DNA from: Kribbella antiqua
GTDB lineage: Bacteria; Actinomycetota; Actinomycetes; Propionibacteriales; Kribbellaceae
Reading direction: 5' to 3'
DNA length: 64,000 nt
Assembly (NCBI RefSeq): GCF_004345665.1
Contig: NZ_SLWR01000005.1
Location: forward strand, 186,001 to 250,000
Positions 49,558 through 56,628 of this stretch are shown in pieces. Position numbers and translations under genes: made by a program. How positions within the stretch are numbered: position 1 is the first letter of the stretch; every line of letters starts with the position of its first letter. The notes under the pieces are model-generated. The model was not told the DNA's origin. It was given only the letters and a program-made list of their open reading frames with translations, and ran no database searches.

Positions 49558-49641
49558 AACCCTCTAGCCCAGTGGGCATCCCCTCAGTTGGAGGGTTGCC
49601 CACTGAAAAACTGAGGGGGCAACCCTGCGGCTCAGTGGGCA
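49558..49641. repeat. Right copy of 84 bp palindromic direct repeat flanking the DUF559 gene
   Basis: Holds two perfect inverted repeats: CAGTGGGCA (49570-49578) with TGCCCACTG (49597-49605), and CCCCTCAGTT (49580-49589) with AACTGAGGGG (49609-49618). AACCCTC/GAGGGTT offers a third pairing, so alternative hairpins exist. It lies between the DUF559 start and the MBL gene stop. Confidence 0.85.
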
Positions 49642-49662
49642 ACCCTGGCGGCGGAGGAGCGG

Positions 49663-50433
49663 TTACCGGTGGAGGTAGTCGAGTTGGGCTTGGACTGAGC
49701 GTTTGGCGGCGGGCCAGAGGGTGGGGTCTACGTCGGCGTAGACGTGTTGGACGACGGCCTCCGGAGTGGTGTGGCCGGCGGCGATCGCGGCTCGGACTTG
49801 GTCCAGGCGTTCGCGGCGGTGGTTGATGTAGAAGGTGAGGACGTCGGTGGGGTCCTCGATGACAGGGCCGTGGCCGGGGAGCAGGCGGTCTACGCCGGCT
49901 GCGGAGTTGGCGAAGGCGCGGAGGCGGTCCAGGGACTCCAGGTAGGGGCCGAGGGCACCGTCTGGGTGGGCTACGACGGAAGTGCCGCGGCCGAGTACGG
50001 TGTCGCCGGTGAGGAGCGAGCCGTCCTGCGGGAGCCAGAAGCAGACGGAGTCCATGGTGTGCCCCGGGGTCGGAAGGACCTCGATGCGCAGGCCGCCGGC
50101 GGTGACAACGTCGCCCTCGGACAGACCGTGCGCATGGTCGGTGGGGAGGCGGAACGCCGGATCCACAGCACGCACTCCACAACCAGCCTGGTTCGCGAAC
50201 CACGCCGCGCCTTCGGAGTGGTCCGGGTGCTTGTGAGTCAGCAGTACGACGGCCACGTCGCCGGCCGCCTCCAGAACCGCACGCAGGTGGACCTCGAGCA
50301 TCGGCCCCGGGTCAACCACCACGGACTGTGACGAACCGGGCGCACGCAGGATCCAGGTGTTGGTCCCGTCCAGCGTCATCAGGCCCGGGTTGTCGGCCCG
50401 CACCAGAGTCGCGAACTCCGTCACAGCAGTCAT
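49663..50433 (-). CDS. Metallo-beta-lactamase-fold hydrolase
   Basis: A 256-residue MBL hydrolase. The metal-binding motif HxHxDH is seen as LLTHKHPDHSEGAAWF near residues 60-75. Later ligands lie in PTPGHTMDSVCFWL and in RLLPGHGPVIEDP, like the LACTB2/glyoxalase II-type group. NTWILRAPGSSQSVVVDPG near residue 24 is also typical. It is the last gene of the minus-strand run DUF4177-RidA-NUDIX-MBL and overlaps the NUDIX stop by ATGA. Its equivalent in M. tuberculosis is Rv3677c. Possible thioesterase, RNase or lactonase activity; the substrate is not evident. Confidence 0.88.
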   Translation of the reverse strand: MTAVTEFATLVRADNPGLMTLDGTNTWILRAPGSSQSVVVDPGPMLEVHLRAVLEAAGDVAVVLLTHKHPDHSEGAAWFANQAGCGVRAVDPAFRLPTDHAHGLSEGDVVTAGGLRIEVLPTPGHTMDSVCFWLPQDGSLLTGDTVLGRGTSVVAHPDGALGPYLESLDRLRAFANSAAGVDRLLPGHGPVIEDPTDVLTFYINHRRERLDQVRAAIAAGHTTPEAVVQHVYADVDPTLWPAAKRSVQAQLDYLHR

Positions 50434-51221
50434 GTCGTCTCCAGATAGGCCTGGTCGCCGTCCACCCGCACTGTCGGCAGCACTGGCCGGATCTCGCGTT
50501 CGACCGCAGCCGAGAGGATCGCGGCGACATCGTCGTACGACGTGAGGTCGCGGCAGCAGACGTACGTCGGTGGGAGCATCAGCAGCTCACCGGCGTCGAC
50601 AGCGGCCACCGCGTCAGACGGGCGCATCCAGGCGACCTGGTCGGACTCGCTCGTCACATCGCGGGTCAGCTGGCCGGCGGGCAGCGCGGCGACGAAGAAG
50701 CGGGTGTCGTACCGCCGGGGCTCGAACTCCGGCGTGATCCAGTGCGCCCACGCGCCGAGCAGATCCGCCCGCAGCACCAGCCCACGCCGATGCAGGAAGT
50801 CGGCGAACCGCAGCTCCCCCGCCTCCAGCGCGACCCGGTCCGCCTCCCAGTCGTCACCACTCGTGTCCGCGACCACCGACTCCGCCGACGGACCAGCCAG
50901 CAGTACGCCGGACTCCTCGAACGTCTCCCGTACGGCGGCCGCCACGTAAGCAGCAGCAACGTCGCCAGAGCACCCGAGCCGCTCACCGAACCACTCCGCC
51001 GCCGGACCGGCCCAGGAGTCGGCGACCGAAGCATCCCCCACGTCCACCCGGCCGCCGGGGAACACCGTCATACCGGCTGCGAATGCCATCGTCCGCTGCC
51101 GCCGGAGGAGGTAGACCTCCGGACCGGCGGCAGAGTCGCGCAGCAGGATCACCGTCGACGCCGGACGCGGCTCGACCGGCGTACCGCCTTCCCGTACGAA
51201 GGTCAGGGCGGCGGACGCCAT
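50430..51221 (-). CDS. NUDIX hydrolase family protein
   Basis: A 263-residue protein. The NUDIX region is MTVFPGGRVDVGDASVADSW (about residues 51-70), then, after an insertion, AAVRETFEESGVLL near residues 96-109, which supplies the REXXEE helix (RETFEESG). The core is thus split by about 25 residues, as in NUDT19/NUDT7-like proteins that act on CoA derivatives. RRQRTMAFAAGMTVFPGG is the family phrase. ATG 51221 was chosen for the family N-terminus; longer frames overlap RidA. It starts 30 bases after the RidA stop and ends in an ATGA overlap with the MBL gene. Confidence 0.85.
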   Translation of the reverse strand: MASAALTFVREGGTPVEPRPASTVILLRDSAAGPEVYLLRRQRTMAFAAGMTVFPGGRVDVGDASVADSWAGPAAEWFGERLGCSGDVAAAYVAAAVRETFEESGVLLAGPSAESVVADTSGDDWEADRVALEAGELRFADFLHRRGLVLRADLLGAWAHWITPEFEPRRYDTRFFVAALPAGQLTRDVTSESDQVAWMRPSDAVAAVDAGELLMLPPTYVCCRDLTSYDDVAAILSAAVEREIRPVLPTVRVDGDQAYLETT

Positions 51222-51250
51222 CCGGCCGGACAGGAGCCGGGACTGCAAGG

Positions 51251-51712
51251 TCAGGCGACCTCGACGATCAGCTCGACCTCGACCGGGGCGTCGAGAGGCA
51301 GGACGGGGACGCCGACCGCGCTGCGGGCGTGCTGGCCGGCCTCGCCGAACACCTGGCCGAACAGCTCCGAGGCGCCGTTCGCGACCTGCGGCTGTCCGGT
51401 GAAGTCCGGCGTCGAGGCGATGAAGGCGACCGCCTTGACGATCCGCTTCACGTTCGCCAGGTCGCCGATCTCGGACTTGACCGCGGCCAGCGCGTTCAGC
51501 GCGCACTGCTGGGCGCACTCGCTCGCCACCTCGGCGGTGACCGCGTCGCCGACCTTGCCGGTGGCGATCAGGGTGCCGTCGCGCAGCGGCAGCTGGCCGG
51601 ACGTGTAGACGAGGTTGCCGGTGCGTACCACCGGCACGTAGGCGGCGACCGGCTTGGCCACGTCGGGCAGCTTCAGGCCGAGCGCGGCCAGCTTCTCCTC
51701 CGGGTGGCTCAT
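51251..51712 (-). CDS. RidA-family (YjgF/YER057c/UK114) protein
   Basis: A 153-residue RidA-like protein, of the subgroup often annotated endoribonuclease L-PSP or Rid7-type. Family residues: YTSGQLPLRDGTLIATGKVGDAVTAEVASECAQQCALNALAAVKSEIGDL (about residues 36-85, partly quoted) and VGVPVLPLDAPVEVELIVEV at the end. In the last motif the arginine that binds the imine in true RidA (PxxxxVEI with R before) is replaced (SAVGVPVLPLDAP), so enamine deaminase activity is less certain. GAGGACAA lies before the ATG, which overlaps the DUF4177 stop as ATGA. Equivalent of Rv3678c by position. Confidence 0.86.
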   Translation of the reverse strand: MSHPEEKLAALGLKLPDVAKPVAAYVPVVRTGNLVYTSGQLPLRDGTLIATGKVGDAVTAEVASECAQQCALNALAAVKSEIGDLANVKRIVKAVAFIASTPDFTGQPQVANGASELFGQVFGEAGQHARSAVGVPVLPLDAPVEVELIVEVA

Positions 51713-51870
51713 TTGTCCTCGATCTCCCGCTTGAAGTAGGCGACCAGGTTCTCCGGGTTCAGCCCCGGGACGACCTGGACGAGCTCCCAGCCGTCCTGGC
51801 CGAAGTTGTCCAGGATCTCCTTGGTCGAGTGGACCAGCAGCGGCGCGGTGAAGTACTCGAACTTCTTCAT
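51709..51870 (-). CDS. DUF4177 small conserved protein (53 aa)
   Basis: A 53-codon gene translated by hand: it begins MKKFEYFTAPLLVHSTKEIL, then DNFGQDGWELVQVVPGLNPENL, and ends FKREIEDK. The GWELVxVxP core and the short two-strand/one-helix shape are those of DUF4177. Function unknown. It is the first gene of the operon DUF4177-RidA-NUDIX-MBL, with ATGA overlap to RidA, and in M. tuberculosis a small gene (Rv3678A) holds the same place. The minus-strand TACAGT ends 7 bases before the ATG, fixing the start. Divergent from the Get3-like ATPase pair. Confidence 0.85.
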   Translation of the reverse strand: MKKFEYFTAPLLVHSTKEILDNFGQDGWELVQVVPGLNPENLVAYFKREIEDK

Positions 51871-51877
51871 GAAGGGG

Positions 51878-51883
51878 ACTGTA
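51878..51883 (-). promoter_or_regulatory. -10 box (TACAGT) of leaderless DUF4177-operon promoter
   Basis: Minus-strand TACAGT ends 7 bases before the ATG at 51870; it adjoins the tandem 35 bp repeats. Confidence 0.45.
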
Positions 51884-51952
51884 CTGAAACTTTCCCCACC
51901 CCACCGCCCCGGTCAGGACTGAACTCTTCCCCACCCCACCGCCCCGGTCAGG
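51883..51952. repeat. Tandem 35 bp direct repeat (two units) in a divergent promoter region
   Basis: Units 51883-51917 and 51918-51952 differ only near their starts; the 27-base core TTCCCCACCCCACCGCCCCG plus GTCAGGA is identical at 51892-51918 and 51927-51953. They fill most of the gap between divergent DUF4177 and Get3-like genes, between the two -10 boxes. Confidence 0.85.
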
Positions 51953-51976
51953 AACGGTGTGCTGTGCGCCACGCCC

Positions 51977-51982
51977 TACCCT
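51977..51982 (+). promoter_or_regulatory. -10 box (TACCCT) of leaderless promoter for the ATPase pair
   Basis: TACCCT ends 7 bases before the ATG at 51990. The GGGGAG next to the start is too close for normal Shine-Dalgarno use. Confidence 0.4.
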
Positions 51983-51989
51983 GGGGAGC

Positions 51990-52940
51990 ATGGCGAGGCT
52001 GCACGTGGTCACCGGTAAGGGTGGCACCGGGAAGACGACTGTCGCGGCTGCGATGGCGCTCGCGCTGGCCGAGCAGGGCAAACGGATCCTGCTGGTCGAG
52101 GTCGAAGGCAGGCAAGGGCTTGCCCAATTGTTCGACGTACCACCGCTTCCGTACGTCGAGCGCCGGATCGCCGTCGGTCCCGGAGGCGGCGAGGTGTTCG
52201 CGCTGGCCGTTGACGCCGAGGCCGCGCTGCTGGAGTACCTCGACATGTACTACCACCTCGGCCGGGCCGGGAAGGCGCTCGACAAGGTCGGCGCGATCGA
52301 CTTCGTCACCACCATCGCGCCCGGGCTGCGCGACGTGCTGCTCACCGGCAAGGTCTACGAGGCGACCCGCCGGAAGGCCCACGGCAGGCTCGCGTACGAC
52401 GCAGTGGTCCTGGACGCACCGCCGACGGGCCGGATCGCGCCGTTCCTGAACGTGAACCACGAGGTCGCCGATCTCGCCAAGGTCGGGCCGATCCGCAACC
52501 AGGCGGACGCGATCATGGGCATGCTGCGCTCCGACGTGACCCGGATCCATCTGGTCACCCTGCTCGAGGAGATGCCGGTTCAGGAAACCCTGGACGCGGT
52601 CGAGCATCTGGAGGCGCTCGACCTGCGGATCGGGTCGATCGTGGTGAACATGGTCCGCAACAGCCCGCTCGACGACGACGCGCTCGCGCTTGCGGTGAAG
52701 GAGAAACTGCCCACCACGGAGATCAGCAAGGGACTGCGCTCGGCTGGTGTTGCCGTGAGCAAGGAGCTGGTCGCGACCCTGCTCGCCGAGGCTCACGACC
52801 ACGCCGTCCGGGTCGGACTGGAACGCGAGAACCGCGACCGAATAGATGCCCTCGGCAAGCAGGTGACCGAGCTCGCGTTGCTGCCGGAGGGAATCGACCA
52901 AGGCGCATTGTTCGACCTGGCCGAGGAGTTGGGCGCGTGA
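51990..52940 (+). CDS. Get3/ArsA-like ATPase, first subunit
   Basis: A 316-residue P-loop ATPase of the ArsA/Get3 family. The deviant Walker A is HVVTGKGGTGKTTVAAAMALAL at residues 5-26; VLDAPPTGRIAPFL is the A-loop/switch segment, and VNMVRNSP is in the usual place of the nucleotide-binding Asn. It lacks the Cys residues of arsenite-binding ArsA, so an arsenite role is unlikely. With the next gene it corresponds by order to Rv3679-Rv3680 of M. tuberculosis, described as bacterial Get3-like proteins. It likely works as a heterodimer with the downstream product (GTGA overlap). Confidence 0.9.
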   Translation: MARLHVVTGKGGTGKTTVAAAMALALAEQGKRILLVEVEGRQGLAQLFDVPPLPYVERRIAVGPGGGEVFALAVDAEAALLEYLDMYYHLGRAGKALDKVGAIDFVTTIAPGLRDVLLTGKVYEATRRKAHGRLAYDAVVLDAPPTGRIAPFLNVNHEVADLAKVGPIRNQADAIMGMLRSDVTRIHLVTLLEEMPVQETLDAVEHLEALDLRIGSIVVNMVRNSPLDDDALALAVKEKLPTTEISKGLRSAGVAVSKELVATLLAEAHDHAVRVGLERENRDRIDALGKQVTELALLPEGIDQGALFDLAEELGA

Positions 52941-54058
52941 CAGACCTCGACGTGGACGCACTGATCGACGACACCGAGACGCGCATCATCATCACCTGCG
53001 GCTCCGGCGGGGTCGGCAAGACGACCACGGCGGCCGCACTCGGGTTACGTGCCGCCGAGCGAGGGCGGAAGGTCGTCGTACTGACGATCGATCCGGCGCG
53101 GCGGCTGGCGCAGTCGCTCGGGTTGACCGAGCTGGACAACACGCCGCGATCGGTGGCTGAGGTGAACGCCGTGAACGGCGGCCGACTGGACGCGATGATG
53201 CTGGACATGAAGCGGACCTTCGACGAGGTCGTACTCGCGCACGCGACCCCGGAGAAGGCCGAGCAGATCCTGGCGAATCCCTTCTACCAAGCGCTTTCTT
53301 CGTCGTTCGCGGGGACACAGGAGTACATGGCGATGGAGAAGCTCGGCCAGCTGCACAAGCAGGCTGAGCGGACCGGCGACTGGGATCTGATCGTCGTGGA
53401 CACACCTCCGTCGCGGTCGGCGCTGGACTTCCTGGATGCGCCCGAGCGGCTGGCGTCGTTGCTGGAGGGGCGGTTCCTGCGGTTGCTGTTGGCGCCCGCC
53501 CGTGGCCCGCTCAGGCTGATGTCGGCCGGGGTGAACATGGCGATGTCGGTATTGAACAAGGTGCTCGGCGCTCAGGTGCTGACCGACGTACAGACGTTTG
53601 TTGCTGCTTTCGACACGTTGTTCGGTGGATTCCGGCAGCGGGCCGAGCAGACGGTGGCCTTGCTGCGGGAGTCGCACACGGCGTTTCTGGTGGTGGCGTC
53701 TCCGCAGAACGACGCGCTGCGGGAGGCGTCGTACTTCACCGAGCGGTTGCGTGAGGAGGGCATGCCGCTGGCCGGCGTCGTACTGAACCGGGTGACGACC
53801 ACGCACGCGCCGGAACTGTCGGCCGAGCGGTCACTGGCTGCGGCGGAGCGGCTGGACGAGGCGGACAAGTCGCCGTTGGCGGCCGCCGTACTGCGGTTGC
53901 ACGCGGACAAGATGCACCAGGTCGTCGGGGACCACAAGCGGGCGGATCGGTTCCGGCGGGGGCACCGGTCGATCCCGACCGTTGAGGTGCCGGCACTGGC
54001 GGACGACGTACACGATCTGACCGGTCTACGCCAGATTGGCGAGCTGCTGACAGCCTGA
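52937..54058 (+). CDS. Get3/ArsA-like ATPase, second subunit
   Basis: A 373-residue ATPase. The deviant Walker A RIIITCGSGGVGKTTTAAALGL is near residues 16-37, followed by VVVLTIDPARRLAQSLGL, the typical switch I region of this family. LIVVDTPPSRSALDFLDAP near residue 150 is Walker B/switch II. A hydrophobic, Met-rich helical segment (LLLAPARGPLRLMSAGVNMAMSVLNKVLG, about 178-206) could be the client-binding groove seen in Get3 proteins, but tail-anchored clients have not been established in bacteria. It starts in a GTGA overlap with the first ATPase. In Mycobacterium whiB4 comes next; here lon does. Confidence 0.9.
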   Translation: MTDLDVDALIDDTETRIIITCGSGGVGKTTTAAALGLRAAERGRKVVVLTIDPARRLAQSLGLTELDNTPRSVAEVNAVNGGRLDAMMLDMKRTFDEVVLAHATPEKAEQILANPFYQALSSSFAGTQEYMAMEKLGQLHKQAERTGDWDLIVVDTPPSRSALDFLDAPERLASLLEGRFLRLLLAPARGPLRLMSAGVNMAMSVLNKVLGAQVLTDVQTFVAAFDTLFGGFRQRAEQTVALLRESHTAFLVVASPQNDALREASYFTERLREEGMPLAGVVLNRVTTTHAPELSAERSLAAAERLDEADKSPLAAAVLRLHADKMHQVVGDHKRADRFRRGHRSIPTVEVPALADDVHDLTGLRQIGELLTA

Positions 54059-54103
54059 GTTCACCCTCAGCGAACGGCGGGAATTACTTGCTTACACCCA
54101 CGG

Positions 54104-54124
54104 TTGAGCCAGTCAGACTCAATC
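54104..54124 (+). promoter_or_regulatory. HAIR-like element (HspR operator) upstream of lon
   Basis: GTTGAGC-N7-ACTCAAT at 54104-54124 matches the HspR inverted repeat CTTGAGT-N7-ACTCAAG at 12 of 14 arm positions, with the 7-base spacer kept. It is 20 bases before the lon start. In Streptomyces lon is in the HspR regulon. Confidence 0.7.
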
Positions 54125-54143
54125 TTGAAAAGGGTGTGACAGC

Positions 54144-56495
54144 GTGACCGATACGTTGAATCTTCCTGTTCTGCCGCTGGACGACGTGGTGGTCCTGCCG
54201 GGAATGGTCGTGCCGGTCCGGCTGGCCGACGCTGAGGCGCGGGCGGCGATCGACGCGGCCCAGGCTTCCGGTCAGGACAAGGTGCTGCTGGTCCCGCGGC
54301 TGGACGGGAAATATGCCAAGGCCGGAACGCTCGGCGAAATCGAGCAGATCGGCCGGTTGCCGGGCGGAGCCCAGGCAGCTGTTATCCGCGGTACGGCGCG
54401 CGTCCTCATCGGCGCGGGCACTACCGGACCCGGGGCAGCCCTCTGGGTCGGCGCGACCGTGCTGCACGAGATCACCGACGCCCGTTCGGCAGAGCTCTCC
54501 CGTGAGTACAAGACCCTGGTGACCTCCGTGCTGCAGCGTCGTGGCGCCTGGCAGGTCATCGACTCCGTGAAGCAGGTGAACGAGCCCGCGGAGCTGTCCG
54601 ACCTGGCCGGCTACGCGTCGTACCTGACCAACGAGCAGAAGTCCTGGCTGCTGGAGAACGCGAACGTCTCCGAGCGGCTGGAGAAGCTGATCGGCTGGGT
54701 GAAGGACCACCTCGCCGAGCTCGAAGTGTCCGAGACGATCCAGAAGGACGTCCAGGAGGGCATGGAGAAGCAGCAGCGGGAGTTCCTGCTGCGCCAGCAG
54801 ATGGCAGCCATCCGCAAGGAACTGGCCGAGCTGGACGGCAAGGCCGAGTCCGAGGAAGAGGACTACCGCGCCCGCGTCGAGGCGGCCGACCTGCCCGAGC
54901 ACGTCCGTAAGGCCGCGCTCGCCGAGGTCGACAAGCTGGAGCGGACCGCTGAGCAGTCCCCCGAGGTGGGCTGGATCCGGACCTGGCTGGACACCGTCCT
55001 CGAGATGCCCTGGAACGAGCGGACCGAGGACAGCTACGACATCCGGGAGGCCCGGGCCGTGCTCGACGCGGACCACGCCGGTCTGGATGACGTGAAGGAG
55101 CGCATCACCGAGTACCTGGCCGTACGGCGTCGCCGGGCGGACCGCGGTCTCGGTGTGGTCGGCGGACGTCGCAGTGGCGCAGTACTGGCGCTGGTCGGCC
55201 CGCCTGGTGTCGGCAAGACCTCACTGGGTGAGTCCGTGGCACGTGCGATGGGCCGGAAGTTCGTCCGGGTCGCATTGGGTGGTGTGCGGGACGAGGCCGA
55301 GATCCGCGGTCACCGGCGTACGTACGTCGGTGCACTGCCGGGCCGGATCGTCCGGGCCATCACCGAGGCCGGCTCGATGAACCCCGTCGTACTGCTGGAC
55401 GAGATCGACAAGGTGGGTGCGGACTACCGGGGTGACCCGACGGCCGCCCTGCTGGAGGTGCTCGACCCGGCGCAGAACCACACCTTCCGGGACCACTACC
55501 TGGAGGTCGAGCTGGACCTGTCCGACGTGGTGTTCCTGGCCACGGCGAACGTACTGGACTCCATCCCGGCGCCGCTGCTGGACCGGATGGAACTGGTGCA
55601 GCTGGACGGGTACACCGAGGACGAGAAGGTCATCATCGCCCGTGACCACCTGCTCCCGCGTCAGCTGGAGCGGGCGGGCCTGACAGCGGACGAGGTGACG
55701 GTCGAGGACTCGGCACTGAGGCTGCTGGCCGGTGAGTACACGCGTGAGGCCGGCGTACGGCAGCTGGAGCGGTCGATCGCCCGCGTCCTGCGGAAGGTGA
55801 CGGCGCGGCTGGCCCTTGGTGAAGAGATTGACACCCTGACTGTTGGCTCTGGCGACCTGAAGAAGTACCTGGGCTCGCCGAAGTTCACTCCGGAGTCAGT
55901 CGAGCGTACGGCGCTTCCCGGTGTGGCAACTGGTCTAGCTGTGACGGGTGCCGGCGGTGACGTGCTCTTCGTCGAGGCGTCGCTGGCGGACAAGGAGACC
56001 GGCCCGACCGGTGTCACGCTGACCGGCCAGCTTGGCGACGTGATGAAGGAGTCGGCGCAGATAGCCCTGTCGTACCTGCGCTCGCACGGCGCGGAGCTGG
56101 GGCTGCCAGTCGGCGACCTGGCCGAGCGGAACGCGCACATCCACGTTCCGGCCGGCGCCGTCCCGAAGGACGGACCGTCGGCGGGTGTGACGATGACGAC
56201 AGCGCTGGCGTCGCTGCTGTCCGGCCGGCCGGTCCGGTCGGAGGTTGCGATGACCGGTGAGGTGTCGCTGACCGGGCGGGTCCTCCCGATCGGTGGGGTG
56301 AAGCAGAAGCTGCTCGCCGCACACCGGGCCGGGCTGACCACGATCCTGATCCCGAAGCGGAACGAGCCGGACCTGGAGGACGTGCCGGAGTCCGTGCTGG
56401 CGGAGCTGACAGTGCACCCGGTCAGCGACGTCCGCGAGGTGCTCGACCTGGCGCTGGAGCCGGCGTCCGTGCAGGCACACCAGTACGCCGCCTGA
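54144..56495 (+). CDS. lon: ATP-dependent protease Lon
   Basis: A 783-residue LonA-type protease: N-terminal substrate domain (LPVLPLDDVVVLPGMVVPV), helical linker with EGMEKQQREFLLRQQMAAIRKEL, AAA+ module with Walker A GPPGVGKTS at 352-360 and Walker B VVLLDEIDKV, then the protease domain with the catalytic Ser in PKDGPSAGV (Ser679) and the dyad Lys in GGVKQKLLAAHRAG (about 720-722). It degrades misfolded and some regulatory proteins in the cytoplasm. Length normal. GTG start, AAAGGG about 10 bases upstream. A HAIR-like site points to HspR control in heat shock; a strong terminator follows. It occupies the position whiB4 has in Mycobacterium. Confidence 0.95.
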   Translation: MTDTLNLPVLPLDDVVVLPGMVVPVRLADAEARAAIDAAQASGQDKVLLVPRLDGKYAKAGTLGEIEQIGRLPGGAQAAVIRGTARVLIGAGTTGPGAALWVGATVLHEITDARSAELSREYKTLVTSVLQRRGAWQVIDSVKQVNEPAELSDLAGYASYLTNEQKSWLLENANVSERLEKLIGWVKDHLAELEVSETIQKDVQEGMEKQQREFLLRQQMAAIRKELAELDGKAESEEEDYRARVEAADLPEHVRKAALAEVDKLERTAEQSPEVGWIRTWLDTVLEMPWNERTEDSYDIREARAVLDADHAGLDDVKERITEYLAVRRRRADRGLGVVGGRRSGAVLALVGPPGVGKTSLGESVARAMGRKFVRVALGGVRDEAEIRGHRRTYVGALPGRIVRAITEAGSMNPVVLLDEIDKVGADYRGDPTAALLEVLDPAQNHTFRDHYLEVELDLSDVVFLATANVLDSIPAPLLDRMELVQLDGYTEDEKVIIARDHLLPRQLERAGLTADEVTVEDSALRLLAGEYTREAGVRQLERSIARVLRKVTARLALGEEIDTLTVGSGDLKKYLGSPKFTPESVERTALPGVATGLAVTGAGGDVLFVEASLADKETGPTGVTLTGQLGDVMKESAQIALSYLRSHGAELGLPVGDLAERNAHIHVPAGAVPKDGPSAGVTMTTALASLLSGRPVRSEVAMTGEVSLTGRVLPIGGVKQKLLAAHRAGLTTILIPKRNEPDLEDVPESVLAELTVHPVSDVREVLDLALEPASVQAHQYAA

Positions 56496-56508
56496 CCGTC
56501 GTACAACT

Positions 56509-56545
56509 GGAGGGCCCGAGCCTGTTGCTCGGGCCCTCCTTCTTT
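56509..56545 (+). terminator. Rho-independent terminator after lon
   Basis: GGAGGGCCCGAG (56509-56520) pairs perfectly with CTCGGGCCCTCC (56528-56539) around a 7-base loop, followed by TTCTTTT. Confidence 0.9.
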
Positions 56546-56614
56546 TGGATGAACTTTGTCCAGACAGCGTGACCGAGCTCACATTCGCAGCCGTAACCCA
56601 AAGATGCGATCCCG

Positions 56615-56620
56615 TAGTCT
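56615..56620 (+). promoter_or_regulatory. -10 box (TAGTCT) of leaderless promoter
   Basis: TAGTCT ends 8 bases before the ATG at 56629; no Shine-Dalgarno. It favours this ATG over in-frame starts further upstream. Confidence 0.4.
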
Positions 56621-56628
56621 CTATAACC

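Noticed and set aside
52937..54058. Calling the ATPase pair an arsenite pump (ArsA).
   Set aside because: The metal-binding cysteines and an ArsB partner are absent; the gene order fits Get3-like proteins.
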